Shown here one piece after another: positions 19,515-28,509 of a stretch of 64,000 nucleotides of DNA (the first letter of the stretch is position 1; each line of letters begins with the position of its first letter). The stretch covers positions 52,306,904-52,370,903 of the forward strand of contig JAVGWX010000013.1 in NCBI GenBank assembly GCA_036924085.1, in the 5' to 3' direction. The notes beneath the pieces were generated by a model. It worked only from the letters and a program-made list of their open reading frames with translations. It made no database searches and was not told the DNA's origin. Position numbers and translations under genes: made by a program. The DNA is from Ariolimax columbianus (Eukaryota; Mollusca; Gastropoda; Stylommatophora; Arionidae).

Positions 19515-19985
19515 CATAATCATTTGATTGATCAGAGCTGAAACTGGTTGTAAGGTTGTCTGAGTTAGTCTCTCCATTTGACCCTATCCTCTGGTTGATC
19601 AGCCCTGAGACTGGTTGTCTATGTATCTACATTTGACCCTATCCTCTGGTTGATCAGCCCTGAGACTGGTTGTAAGGTTGTCTGAGTTCGTCTCTCCATT
19701 TGACCCTATCCTCTGGTTGATCAGCCCTGAGACTGGTTGTCTATGTATCTACATTTGACCCTATCCTCTGGTTGATCAGCCCTGAGACTGGTTGTAAGGT
19801 TGTCTGAGTTCGTCTCTCCATTTGACTCTATCCTCTGGTTGATCAGCCCTGAGACTGGTTGTAAGGTTGTCTGAGTTCGTCTCTCCATTTGACCCTATCC
19901 TCTGGTTGATCAGCCCTGAGACTGGTTGTAAGGTTGTCTGAGTTCGTCTCTCCATTTGACTCTATCCTCTGGTTGGTCAGTTGGT
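19515..19985 (-). repeat. 67-bp minisatellite from a LINE 3' tail
   Basis: About 7 to 8 units of ggttgatcagccctgagact plus ggttgtaaggttgtctgagt, mixing a full 67-bp form and a 55-bp form that lacks 12 bp. The reverse complement can be read as the C-terminal coding and tail sequence of the LINE at 20235-20420. Confidence 0.9.
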
Positions 19986-19994
19986 TAGGTGGTT

Positions 19995-20225
19995 TGTTTA
20001 GAGCAGCATAGATGGCGCCTAACAGGCTGCGCGTCTACTTTGCTCTAGTGTTTGAACTCCGATAAACCACCCACCGTAAGCGATTACACAATGCAGCGGA
20101 GTATTAAGCTGATCAAGCCTAGCCCGCTAAGCAGAAAATCTTTGTTCTGGCTACATCCAGCACATACCAGAGCTGGGTCCTGCACAGGGGCATCTGCCCT
20201 GTAAGTGTACAGGTTGACTAAGAAC
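19995..20225 (+). repeat. dispersed repeat B, longest copy
   Basis: From agcagcatagatggcgccta to the ctaagaactaag end. It also contains ctagcccgctaagcagaaaa, which matches the reverse complement at 8400-8450. Confidence 0.75.
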
Positions 20226-20227
20226 TA

Positions 20228-20420
20228 AGAACTTTGGTTGATCAGCATTGAAGCTGGTTGTAAGGCATGTCTATCTCTCCATTTTACCCTTTCCTCTGCA
20301 GTTTTCTTTATTTTAGCAAAAGTTCGTACTTTAATGTCCCAGCATGCCTGAGATGTAAAAGTCAGTCTTGGTGGCTCGAGTCCTCTCTTCCCTTGAATCT
20401 TCTGTAAAAAGACTTTCATG
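20228..20420 (-). mobile_element. LINE C-terminal fragment that is the source of the 67-bp unit
   Basis: Minus strand: TSQACWDIKVRTFAKIKKTA, then EERVKWRDRHALQPASMLIN. The last 20 residues are encoded by a minisatellite unit. No RT motif remains. Confidence 0.6.
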
Positions 20421-20429
20421 TCTTTTATT

Positions 20430-21110
20430 GTGATCTAGAAGGATTTCTCCATGAAAAAGGGCTTTGAATTGTAAATTGCTAGAGGCGATAGTTCACGAGG
20501 TCCCAGTGGTCTACAGCAACCAATGACGTTGACAACAAAAACCGGCGTGAACGCACGATGTGGAGCGTTGGACGGGAAGTAATATATCGAATGAAATGCT
20601 ACCACACAGAGCAATGAACATAATGGGGGATGCACTAATCCCATTCTAATACTGTCATTGATTGGTGGTAGGCCGCGCGATCCAGCTTGAGATGTGAAAC
20701 ATAATGAAGAACGATGTTGATTTTAATGACTAATAATAATGTTTGCGTATGCGTCAAAGTCTTGTTGGGTCGATTGAACACTACCATGTCCAACCGCTGA
20801 GGCTGTGTTCATGCGTAGCATGTCGACCGAAATCCCGACAGTCTCCACATGGAGTCGTGTACTCCGCTGTCTTGGGATGAGGGTCATGAGGAGTGTGTTA
20901 GACCAATGTTTGTGTCCAGCTTTCCGTGTCTGTCTGTGTCAAACTCCCTGTTTTTTCCGTGTTCCGCCGCTGAGGCTTCTGATTGTGTCCACCTTTTTGG
21001 TCAGCTTGACCCTTGTTGTGCTGAGAATACGAGATTGGGAGAGGAATCGTGTAACCTCCGACGAAGGTAGGGACGGGCAGGAGGAAGTCGGCTTAAATCC
21101 GAGCAGAAAG
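20430..21110. other. unassigned DNA
   Basis: Frames of 70 to 105 codons overlap on both strands with no recognisable domain. Nothing supported. Confidence 0.35.
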
Positions 21111-21114
21111 GTCT

Positions 21115-21645
21115 TTAAGTAATGATAATCTGGACTGAATTCTGGTGTGCAGTAAATTTGAACGTTGAACTCAGTCATGGACTGGTCTCCAATGGCTTTA
21201 GCCAGGCATGAAATGCAGAAAAATGCATCATAACAAACAGAATAACCGACCGAAAGAACACCAATTCCACAAAATAAAGTCATTGATACCACCTAGTGAA
21301 GGATTTGTGAAATATAATGAGAACAGGAAAACGACACAAACACCGGAGCGAGTCGAAAGCGCAGACATTAATTAAGGCGCGGCCATCTTACTTTTTCAAA
21401 TGACTTCAATTATTGCACTATTTTATTTATAGGGGGGTGGGGGGAGAATATGTATTTGATTCTATGTGCGTGAAAAACACAGCACAATAAAATACATCGT
21501 GCACAAAACTTATGCAAATATGATCCACCATTGGAGGCATGTTATAGATATAGTCATATGAATGCACATCAGGTGATGGAAGCAAATAGAACAGGACAAA
21601 CAACCGGACTAAAAGGATCAGCAGTCTGTTAGTCGCTAGACCTAA
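21115..21645 (-). pseudogene. possible decayed GPCR exon(s)
   Basis: On the minus strand ggttttag is followed by GTCTAGCGACTAAC, reading (G)LATNRLLILLVRLF. This has the same acceptor phase and start as the TM2 exon of gene 1 (LAISDLGC). A hydrophobic stretch follows, but the ERC motif and donor are not identifiable. A second hydrophobic frame starts after actag at about 21292 (VVSMTLFCGIGVLS). Weak; could be chance. Confidence 0.22.
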
Positions 21646-21959
21646 AACCATTAATGGCCGATGTGTTGTACCACAGAAAACGTCTGTTCTGTTCTGAAAA
21701 ACTGATACTGCACACTGGGCCTACTCATAGGTGCTCAGTTTCTCTCGGTAAATGGTAGAAGGGCGTGCATACTGATAGTTGATACTATTTTTGATTGGTG
21801 GTACTGGTGTGACTTGTTGGTTGGGCACATTTCTGCTCCATTATCTCATGTACCAGACTCCGCTCGACAGTCGTTTCAAAATGGCACCATTATCCACATT
21901 CAAAGTCCAACAAAATGAGCGCTTTTGTAGTCTGGATTTCAGCGCTTTAATTTGCCTGG

Positions 21960-22110
21960 ACCCCATCATGACCAGGGCAGCAGATCCACACCAGCCTCTG
22001 AAGGTTTGAGAACTCTAGTAGAGCTGATATCCTGTTATGCCTTAGTCCGCCCTTCTGTCTCTTCCTGAAGTAAGGACTGGGAGTCTGACACCATGACTGT
22101 CTGTTACACA
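21960..22110 (+). repeat. second copy of the 9525-9660 repeat
   Basis: Same block order and orientation as 9525-9660. Confidence 0.55.
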
Positions 22111-22138
22111 GTTCTCGAATAGCACTTTATAATAAAGC

Positions 22139-22175
22139 TGGTGTTACTTAATGACTGTCTCTCGTATAAAGTATT
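22139..22175 (-). repeat. mariner-like terminal inverted repeat, isolated
   Basis: The reverse complement reads tatacgagagacagtcatta then agtaacacc, close to the left end of the mariner relic at 12288 (tatacgagggacagttatta, agtaacatc). No transposase is adjacent, so it is a solo end or a MITE remnant. Confidence 0.5.
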
Positions 22176-22179
22176 CCTC

Positions 22180-22690
22180 TTGCATCGCTCAGCCTAACCC
22201 AATCAATGACATACAAAATGGATGTTACTATACATCGTTTTCGTGCTGCTGTGAAAGTATACTCATGGACAATATTTTTAGAGACTTTTGTGATTGACAA
22301 ATTGTGGTTTGTATTTTCATAAGTGCTTAGTGTTATCTAAAGACTGTCATATGATGCTCAGGCCCTTTTCGAAATCATGAATGATGTCCTTAAATTTCCT
22401 TCAACATGAAGCACAGACCACCACTGCAGATGATCCCTTTCAAAGAAATCCTGTTTATAATGAGTTGCATTAATTCATTTTTGTACTTCACTGTGAAGCT
22501 GAAGTCGTCCCTATACAGAAAGCATGTATCCCAGCTTTCGCAATGAATGATTATAATGATAGTAATTTTTTACATTATGAGGTTGCCAGCTCTCAGCACA
22601 CCTTTTTTTTAGAAGCCTGCAACAGCAAACTTGGAAGGTGATAGATGTCCCATTATTTTCATCTCGGATACCACCTGGGTGTGTTTATAG
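22180..22690. other. AT-rich intergenic DNA
   Basis: No recognised feature. Confidence 0.4.
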
Positions 22691-22691
22691 A

Positions 22692-22890
22692 GGTCGTTGA
22701 TATTCAGGACGTGTCTACCCATCATCTCCTTTTAACATCGTTATTTCTACATCAGTCAAATTAGTTCTCACATCCTTTGTCATGCAGCTCCTGTGTCTGT
22801 TATTGCAAGGCCTCGCTAAAACCAGTTTACAGTTGGCAGCTGAGCAGTCATCGAACCCAGCTGAGGTTGAAAGCTGTGTGTAAGAGTGGC
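22692..22890 (-). repeat. dispersed repeat C, copy 2
   Basis: Counterpart of 18663-18880. Confidence 0.7.
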
Positions 22891-23109
22891 ACGGTGACAC
22901 TGGACAATCCTGGTACGGCTAAGCTGCAGATCAATACAAGTGGAGCTGTACTGTGAAGCGTCACCTCATTATGAGTGAAGAGAAGATCTCGAGAAGTGCA
23001 ACGACAACCTGACAACGAGAAAGAAAACTAAAAACCGACCATCATAGTTATCATTCCAAGGGGTCGAGTCATCCAGTCATCACTGAAAGGGGTTACTACT
23101 GCGTTATAT

Positions 23110-25677
23110 ATATACAGGGTCAAAAAGGCGCCGGACATGGTCGCAGTCGATTTCCCTCTTGATAAAACGGTGTTTTTGTTTGTGTTTTCTATGATAACTC
23201 TCGGAGTATTAACGTGATTCCTGGATATAAATGTGCCGACTTGTGAATTAAGCATACTAATGTGAAAGAAGTGATGCAACGAAGTATATAACAGTGTATT
23301 TTTAGTCGTGAAAGGTAGACTAATGTGTACAGTTTCGATGGGACAAAGCGTGGCCGAAACTTGACCCAGTCAAAGGCTAGTGTCGCTCCGTGCTGTATCG
23401 TGACCCAGATAACGAAGCATGAACACTGAAACGAAGGAGGTCATCCTGACCCCGTCAAACATACGGTACTTCAGAAAGGAGCTCATCGCACTTCGATCAG
23501 CACACCACGTCCCTTCAAACTCAGATCTACATCTGTTGCGTGTGCTGAAAATACACTTAACCGAGGAGGCATCGGAACTCACAAGTATACAATCAAGGCG
23601 GAAGACCAGAGGAACGAGAGGTGGAAGAAGAATACACAAACAAATGCACTCAGAAACTGATACCTCAAAGCTCCACCCCAGCGATAAAAGAGAAGGGAAG
23701 GGCTACCGAGATAATGAGGCACACGCTGACACCATACTGTCTGCATCCGAACCCTTCACTAGAAGTCTTGACAATGTCTTGCCTCTAGAACATGTTGAGT
23801 CCGGACGAGAGAGTGAGGAAGATCCTGCGCACATCTCCCTCACTATAAACATATTGCGCAACTCACGACATCACCCTACAGATCATACCCTGACGACTAG
23901 CAGCTCGCAACTGGCAGGGCCCCCAAATTGCAGCGGCGGAACAGGCAGAAAACGATCACGAAAACTACCCATCACGCTTGCAGCATGGAATGTCCGCACG
24001 CTACTGGACAACACCAAAGCAAACAGACCCGAACGACGGACAGCACTGATCGCCAGGGAACTGGCTAGATACAACATCTGCATAGCTGCCCTGAGCGACA
24101 CACGACTGGCAGAGGAAGGGCAGATCACAGAAGAAGGCGCTGGTTATACTTTCTTCTGGAGCGGCCGCAGCAAAGAAGAACGCCGTGAAGCTGGAGTTGG
24201 CTTTGCCATCAAGACCAACATGGTCGACAAGCTCACAAGCATGTCTAGAGGAATTAATGACCACCTGATTACACTGCGTCTTCCTCTAATAGGAGGGCGC
24301 CATGCAACACTCATCAGTGCATACGCACTCACAATGACAAATCCTCAGGAAACAAAAGATAAGTTTTATGAGGACCTTGAGGCGCTCATCGCTGCAGTCC
24401 CCAAATCTGACAAACTGGTCATCCTCGGTGATTTTAACGCTAGGGTTGGCACAGACCATACAGCATGGGAGGGGACCATTGGCAGACATGGTATCGGAAA
24501 ATGCAATAGTAACGGACTGCTACTTCTGAGGACATGTGCCGCAAATGAACTACTCATTACAAACACAGCTTTCCGACTTACGGTCCGAAATAGAACCACA
24601 TGGATGCACCCAAGGTCCCGCCACTGGCACCTCATTGACTATATTATCATCAGACGTAGGGATCGAGCGGATGCTATGGTAACGAAGAGCATGTGTGGTG
24701 CAGAATGTTGGACCGACCATCGACTTGTCATTGTCAAGCTAAACTTCAAGATCCAGCCCAAAATGCGCCCCCAGGGTAAGAAACCACCGAGGAGGCTAAA
24801 TGTCTCTCAGTTGAAATACGAACCCACGAGAGGAGGCTTCCAGGAAGAGCTTGAGGGTAGACTGTCTGAGCTTCGTTTTGAAAAGAACGACATCGAAAAG
24901 AACTGGGCATCATTGAGAAACACACTCTACGATACAGCTGTTAAACACATTGGCCCAATCACGCGCAAGCATAAGGACTGGTTTGATGAGAACGATCTAG
25001 AAATACAGGGTCTTCTCGATGCAAAACATGAAGCGCACAGGGAATACCAGAGGGACAAACCATCCCCGACAGCAAAAGCTGCGTTCAATACTGCTCGCAA
25101 AGCTGTCCAGACCAGGCTTAGAGAGATGCAAGACTCCTGGCTCAGCAAAAGAGCTGACGAAATTGAGATGTTCGCCGAGCGTCATGACACCAAACGATTT
25201 TACGAGGCACTGAAAGCTCTCTACGGCCCGCAGCCCTCTAGTAATACTCCAGTTCGCAGTGCGGATGGGGTACTGCTAACAGATAAGGTTCAGATTCTAG
25301 ACAGATGGGCAGACCACTTCTGCAAAATACTAAACCACCCATCGTCCATAAATAAAGAGGCCATCCAGCGAATGCCGCAGGTGGAACTGAACCTGGCGTT
25401 GGATGAAGTCATTACTGAGGAGGAAGTCGACAGGGCAATCAGTTCACTATCTATAGGAAAAGCTCCAGGAGCTGATGCAATACCAGCAGAGGTATATAAG
25501 ACAGCTGGCCCATCCCTCACCAGAAGGATCACTGAACTCTTCTGTCACATGGGGGCTGAAGGTAAAATTCCGCAGGAGCTAAAGGACGCCTCAATCGTTC
25601 ACCTATACAAAAGAAAAGGCAATCGTCAGGAATGCGACAATCATCGAGGAATATCGCTACTCTCCGTAGCAGGCAAG
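23110..25677 (+). mobile_element. 5' portion of an APE-type LINE, cut at a poly-G run
   Basis: About 300 bp of leader precede the ORF at 23419. Endonuclease and the first RT blocks are intact, then similarity ends at 25675-25680 in a run of Gs, followed by unrelated purine-rich DNA. The rest of the RT and the 3' end are absent. LINE copies normally lose the 5' end, so this geometry is unusual. Confidence 0.85.
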
Positions 25678-25701
25678 GGGGGGGGGGGTGTGGAGGTTTA
25701 A
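23419..25701 (+). CDS. LINE endonuclease/reverse transcriptase ORF, C-terminally truncated
   Basis: A 760-codon frame without stops. Residues 1-180 are basic and Ser/Thr-rich. An APE-type endonuclease follows (about 185-450): LAAWNVRTLL, ALSDTRLAEEG (usually SETRL, so the metal-binding Glu is Asp), ISAYA, ILGDFNARVG and CWTDHRL. A linker comes next. The RT begins at about residue 640 with GKAPGADAIPAEVYK, DASIVHLYKRKGNRQECDNH and RGISLLSVAGK, after which only Gly-rich codons from the G run remain. No RT active site, so no autonomous activity. It resembles the LINE proteins often mislabelled as craniofacial development protein 2-like. The clade was not determined. Confidence 0.9.
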   Translation: MNTETKEVILTPSNIRYFRKELIALRSAHHVPSNSDLHLLRVLKIHLTEEASELTSIQSRRKTRGTRGGRRIHKQMHSETDTSKLHPSDKREGKGYRDNEAHADTILSASEPFTRSLDNVLPLEHVESGRESEEDPAHISLTINILRNSRHHPTDHTLTTSSSQLAGPPNCSGGTGRKRSRKLPITLAAWNVRTLLDNTKANRPERRTALIARELARYNICIAALSDTRLAEEGQITEEGAGYTFFWSGRSKEERREAGVGFAIKTNMVDKLTSMSRGINDHLITLRLPLIGGRHATLISAYALTMTNPQETKDKFYEDLEALIAAVPKSDKLVILGDFNARVGTDHTAWEGTIGRHGIGKCNSNGLLLLRTCAANELLITNTAFRLTVRNRTTWMHPRSRHWHLIDYIIIRRRDRADAMVTKSMCGAECWTDHRLVIVKLNFKIQPKMRPQGKKPPRRLNVSQLKYEPTRGGFQEELEGRLSELRFEKNDIEKNWASLRNTLYDTAVKHIGPITRKHKDWFDENDLEIQGLLDAKHEAHREYQRDKPSPTAKAAFNTARKAVQTRLREMQDSWLSKRADEIEMFAERHDTKRFYEALKALYGPQPSSNTPVRSADGVLLTDKVQILDRWADHFCKILNHPSSINKEAIQRMPQVELNLALDEVITEEEVDRAISSLSIGKAPGADAIPAEVYKTAGPSLTRRITELFCHMGAEGKIPQELKDASIVHLYKRKGNRQECDNHRGISLLSVAGKGGGGVEV

Positions 25702-26075
25702 AGTTAATTTTATTAGTTTGTTTGAAGCATAATATCATATATACAACATTTTACAACATCTGCATTCAAATTTTATATAACATCATAAAAGAGTGGGAAA
25801 GTATGAGGACGAAGAGAGAAAGAAGAAAGAGAGAGTGAGTGAGAATGAGAGAGATATATTGATAGTTAGGAGATATGATAAGGAAGAGAAAGGAACGAGA
25901 GAGAGAGAGAAGAAGTGACGGGGAAAGTGGTGGGGGGTTAGGCGTTGGAGGGAAGAGTGGGGAGTCAAATTCAAGAAATGACATAGCAATAAAGGTATTG
26001 TGACTTCATAAATGTTGTGGGAGGGGGGCGTTAGAGGGAAGAGTGGGGAGTCAAATTCTTTTTTTGCTCAAATTG
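25678..26075. repeat. poly-G run and purine-rich DNA with a direct repeat
   Basis: A G run at 25677-25688 is followed by a (ga)-rich stretch (about 25800-25920). The segment gagggaagagtggggagtcaa occurs at about 25950 and again at about 26036. Confidence 0.75.
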
Positions 26076-26077
26076 CT

Positions 26078-26460
26078 CTAGATGTTGCAGCGTACAGCAA
26101 GGGAGTCTGACCAACGCATTGGAGATCTTCCTCGCGGTCTTTTCTTACCTCGGGAGTACCAGACTGCTGTCGCTATGCTCCATCGGCCATGGTTTCGTTG
26201 CAACCTGGGACCTGCCCATCTATGTTTTACCTTGTCTGAATGTATTACCGCATCCTTTCCCAGGGACAATCGTCTTATGTAAGAATTGTAGAGACCTTGC
26301 ATACGTTGGCTCTGGAGAGGGATTCCAACCAAACGTCTCTCAAGGGAGGCCTGAGTCAGTGTATCCTCTAAGTGTTTTTGTTAGTGTCCACGACTGGGAC
26401 CGTAGCACATCACAGGGAGTACAGTGGAAATGAAGAGGGAGGTCCGTAGGTCTTGGTCAT
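26078..26460 (-). mobile_element. LINE C-terminal fragment
   Basis: The minus strand reads KHRWAGPRLQRNHGRWSIAT, then KKRPRGRSPMRWSDSLAV. This corresponds to the RWAGHxxRxxDGRW...KRPRGRPPMRWTDDL tail of LINE polyproteins. Upstream sequence to about 26460 is decayed. Confidence 0.7.
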
Positions 26461-26464
26461 GACA

Positions 26465-27530
26465 ACCGTCCAGGACCGTGTTAATAGACGAGAAGACTGG
26501 CAGATTCCAGTTTTTGCTAAGGGTTACTATTTAGAATGTCCCAGCATGCATCCACATCACGACACGACCACACACAGCAATTAACACAGCGAACACTCTC
26601 CAACAACCGGTGTCATATTTAATAATAACAATCAACATACACAATAGAATTTGCATAAAGAACAAAATATATCTGAACTAAATAATCCTAATATAGAACT
26701 ACAGCGGAAGTTTTAAGCATTATCTTTTGTTAACTCTTTCAAACTACTAAACTCAAGATTCTTGCCGCTACACTACCCTCCACTTATTTGCACACTCTCA
26801 TAACTCGTCTTCAATATCGTATTATGTAGTCTGTCGTTCTGTGCATTCATCCACACTCAGATCGCTTCAGGCAGGGGATCTATACATTCACATTCAAACC
26901 CCTTCAGGCAGGTGATCTATACATCCACATTCGATCTGTTCACGTATACTCAGGTGATCTGTGCGTTCATCCGAAACTAGCACACGTCACCTATAGTCGG
27001 AATCGCGTAATCACATGTGGTCCCACACTCAGTCGATCTGTGTATACACATAATTCGGAACATTATCATCATTCACTCGGTGTCCTACACGCACCTCACA
27101 CATGCAGATCTCTTCTAGTGACAGGGTGTCCAACATACACTCGTATAGAGCGAATGGCCAAAGCTCGAAGATGTATGTTGGTTCAGTCACCCTGCAACTC
27201 ATTCTCCCTCTCCCTCACTCTTCATCAGCCTACTAGCTTGCAGCAGCCTCTCAATCACTCTGCTAGCTAGTCCATGCAACTCATTCTGCCTCTCTCTCTC
27301 TCAAGACCAGTCTCCTCAGTTCTTCATTGCCGAGTATTATAAAGTCTCAAGCAACTTCATGGCTGTCCAATGACCGTCTGTTGGTTGTCTGACTTTGCCT
27401 TAACCCTAGTTTGGATCTAACTCCAACAAGTTGTTATTGGACAAATCACTCAGAATTCATGTCGCAGCAGCAGAACGGGACGACCTCAGACTACCATCAA
27501 CCCCCCACTACCTGAATCGGAACGCCAAAG
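26465..27530. other. intergenic DNA
   Basis: Imperfect repeats of ttcaggcaggtgatctata and similar between about 26840 and 27010. No gene recognised. Confidence 0.4.
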
Positions 27531-27533
27531 TGG

Positions 27534-27955
27534 TCAGCTCCTAACCCCACACTTGTACCAGACACATTCTTCCCCTAACCCCTCGTTTCCTTTGTCAACT
27601 GAGTATCGAGACGGGGATTGACCTTGGCACACATTCAGGTAACCTGTGTTCTCAGAGTCGCCGGTCTCATCACCCCTGCCCTTAACGCATATGCTCCAGC
27701 TGTACAAGGTTGCCCAACCCGCGCGGCGACGTATTGTCAGTTCAGGTTCCAAGTTTTTCTCCATATTGGGAAGACGTCCAAGATAAATGTACTTGCTGAC
27801 ATCCTCTAATCGCACCCCACCAAGGTACACTGGATAACAAGTCGCGAAGCGATTGTGCAACATGTTGGTCTCGGGACATTTATCTCCAGACCCGCTTTCT
27901 TGCCCTTTCTATTATTTGGTTGGCTTCTGCCGTGGACTATGTGATGAGTCAAATC
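27534..27955 (-). mobile_element. LINE with 5' inversion: 3' segment
   Basis: The minus strand reads GLEINVPETNMLHNRFATCY (RT palm-thumb block), then VRLEDVSKYIYLGRLPNM and LEPELTIRRRAGWATLYSW. In RT order these blocks come directly after those encoded on the opposite strand at 27995-28495. Confidence 0.75.
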
Positions 27956-27994
27956 GAAGGTGATTGAGACGTCTCCCTTGTACTGGACTTCAAG

Positions 27995-28495
27995 GGGGCT
28001 CTATGAAATTATCGCCCAATTACTCTCCTCCCGGTCACTTACAAGCTGTTTATAAAATACATCCTTGCCAGAGTTCGCACCACTCTTGAAGAATCGCAGC
28101 TAGTCGAACAGAGATGCTTTCGGCGTTCGCACAGCACAATGGACCATATTTCAACCTGTTGTCGTCTTATTGAGGCAGCCCGAGAGCACCTTGATATTCA
28201 CCTTCATCGACTATAGAATGTTTTTGATCCGGTAGAATCACATTTTGTCTAGCATTCACTGTTGGAACGAGGTGTATATCCTGGTTACATCAGAGTTCTC
28301 ACTAACAGTTATACGAACTGCACTACCACATTTCGTCTCTTCCAACGTCCAATTGTGGTACCAAATCAAAAGGAGGTCCGCCATGGCGATCCTATCTCAC
28401 CAAACCTTTTCTTTGCATGTTTGGAATTAGCCGATACAACTGGAACACTTTTGGTATCCTTATTGAAGGCAGATATCTCAAAGACGGCGTAACCG
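27995..28495 (+). mobile_element. LINE with 5' inversion: inverted 5' segment
   Basis: The plus strand reads NYRPITLLPVTYKLF (RT block 2), EESQLVEQRCFRRSHSTMDH (block 3), a frameshifted FDPVE (block 4), GVYPGYIRVLTNSYTNCTTT and EVRHGDPISPNLFF (block 5, usually GVRQGDPISPKLF). This is the earlier half of the same kind of RT, in the opposite orientation to its 3' neighbour. Confidence 0.8.
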
Positions 28496-28509
28496 CCGCT
28501 GAGGAACGA

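Noticed and set aside
20805..21122. 105-codon plus-strand frame with a hydrophobic end
   Set aside because: No domain, no conserved context; neighbouring frames overlap on the other strand.
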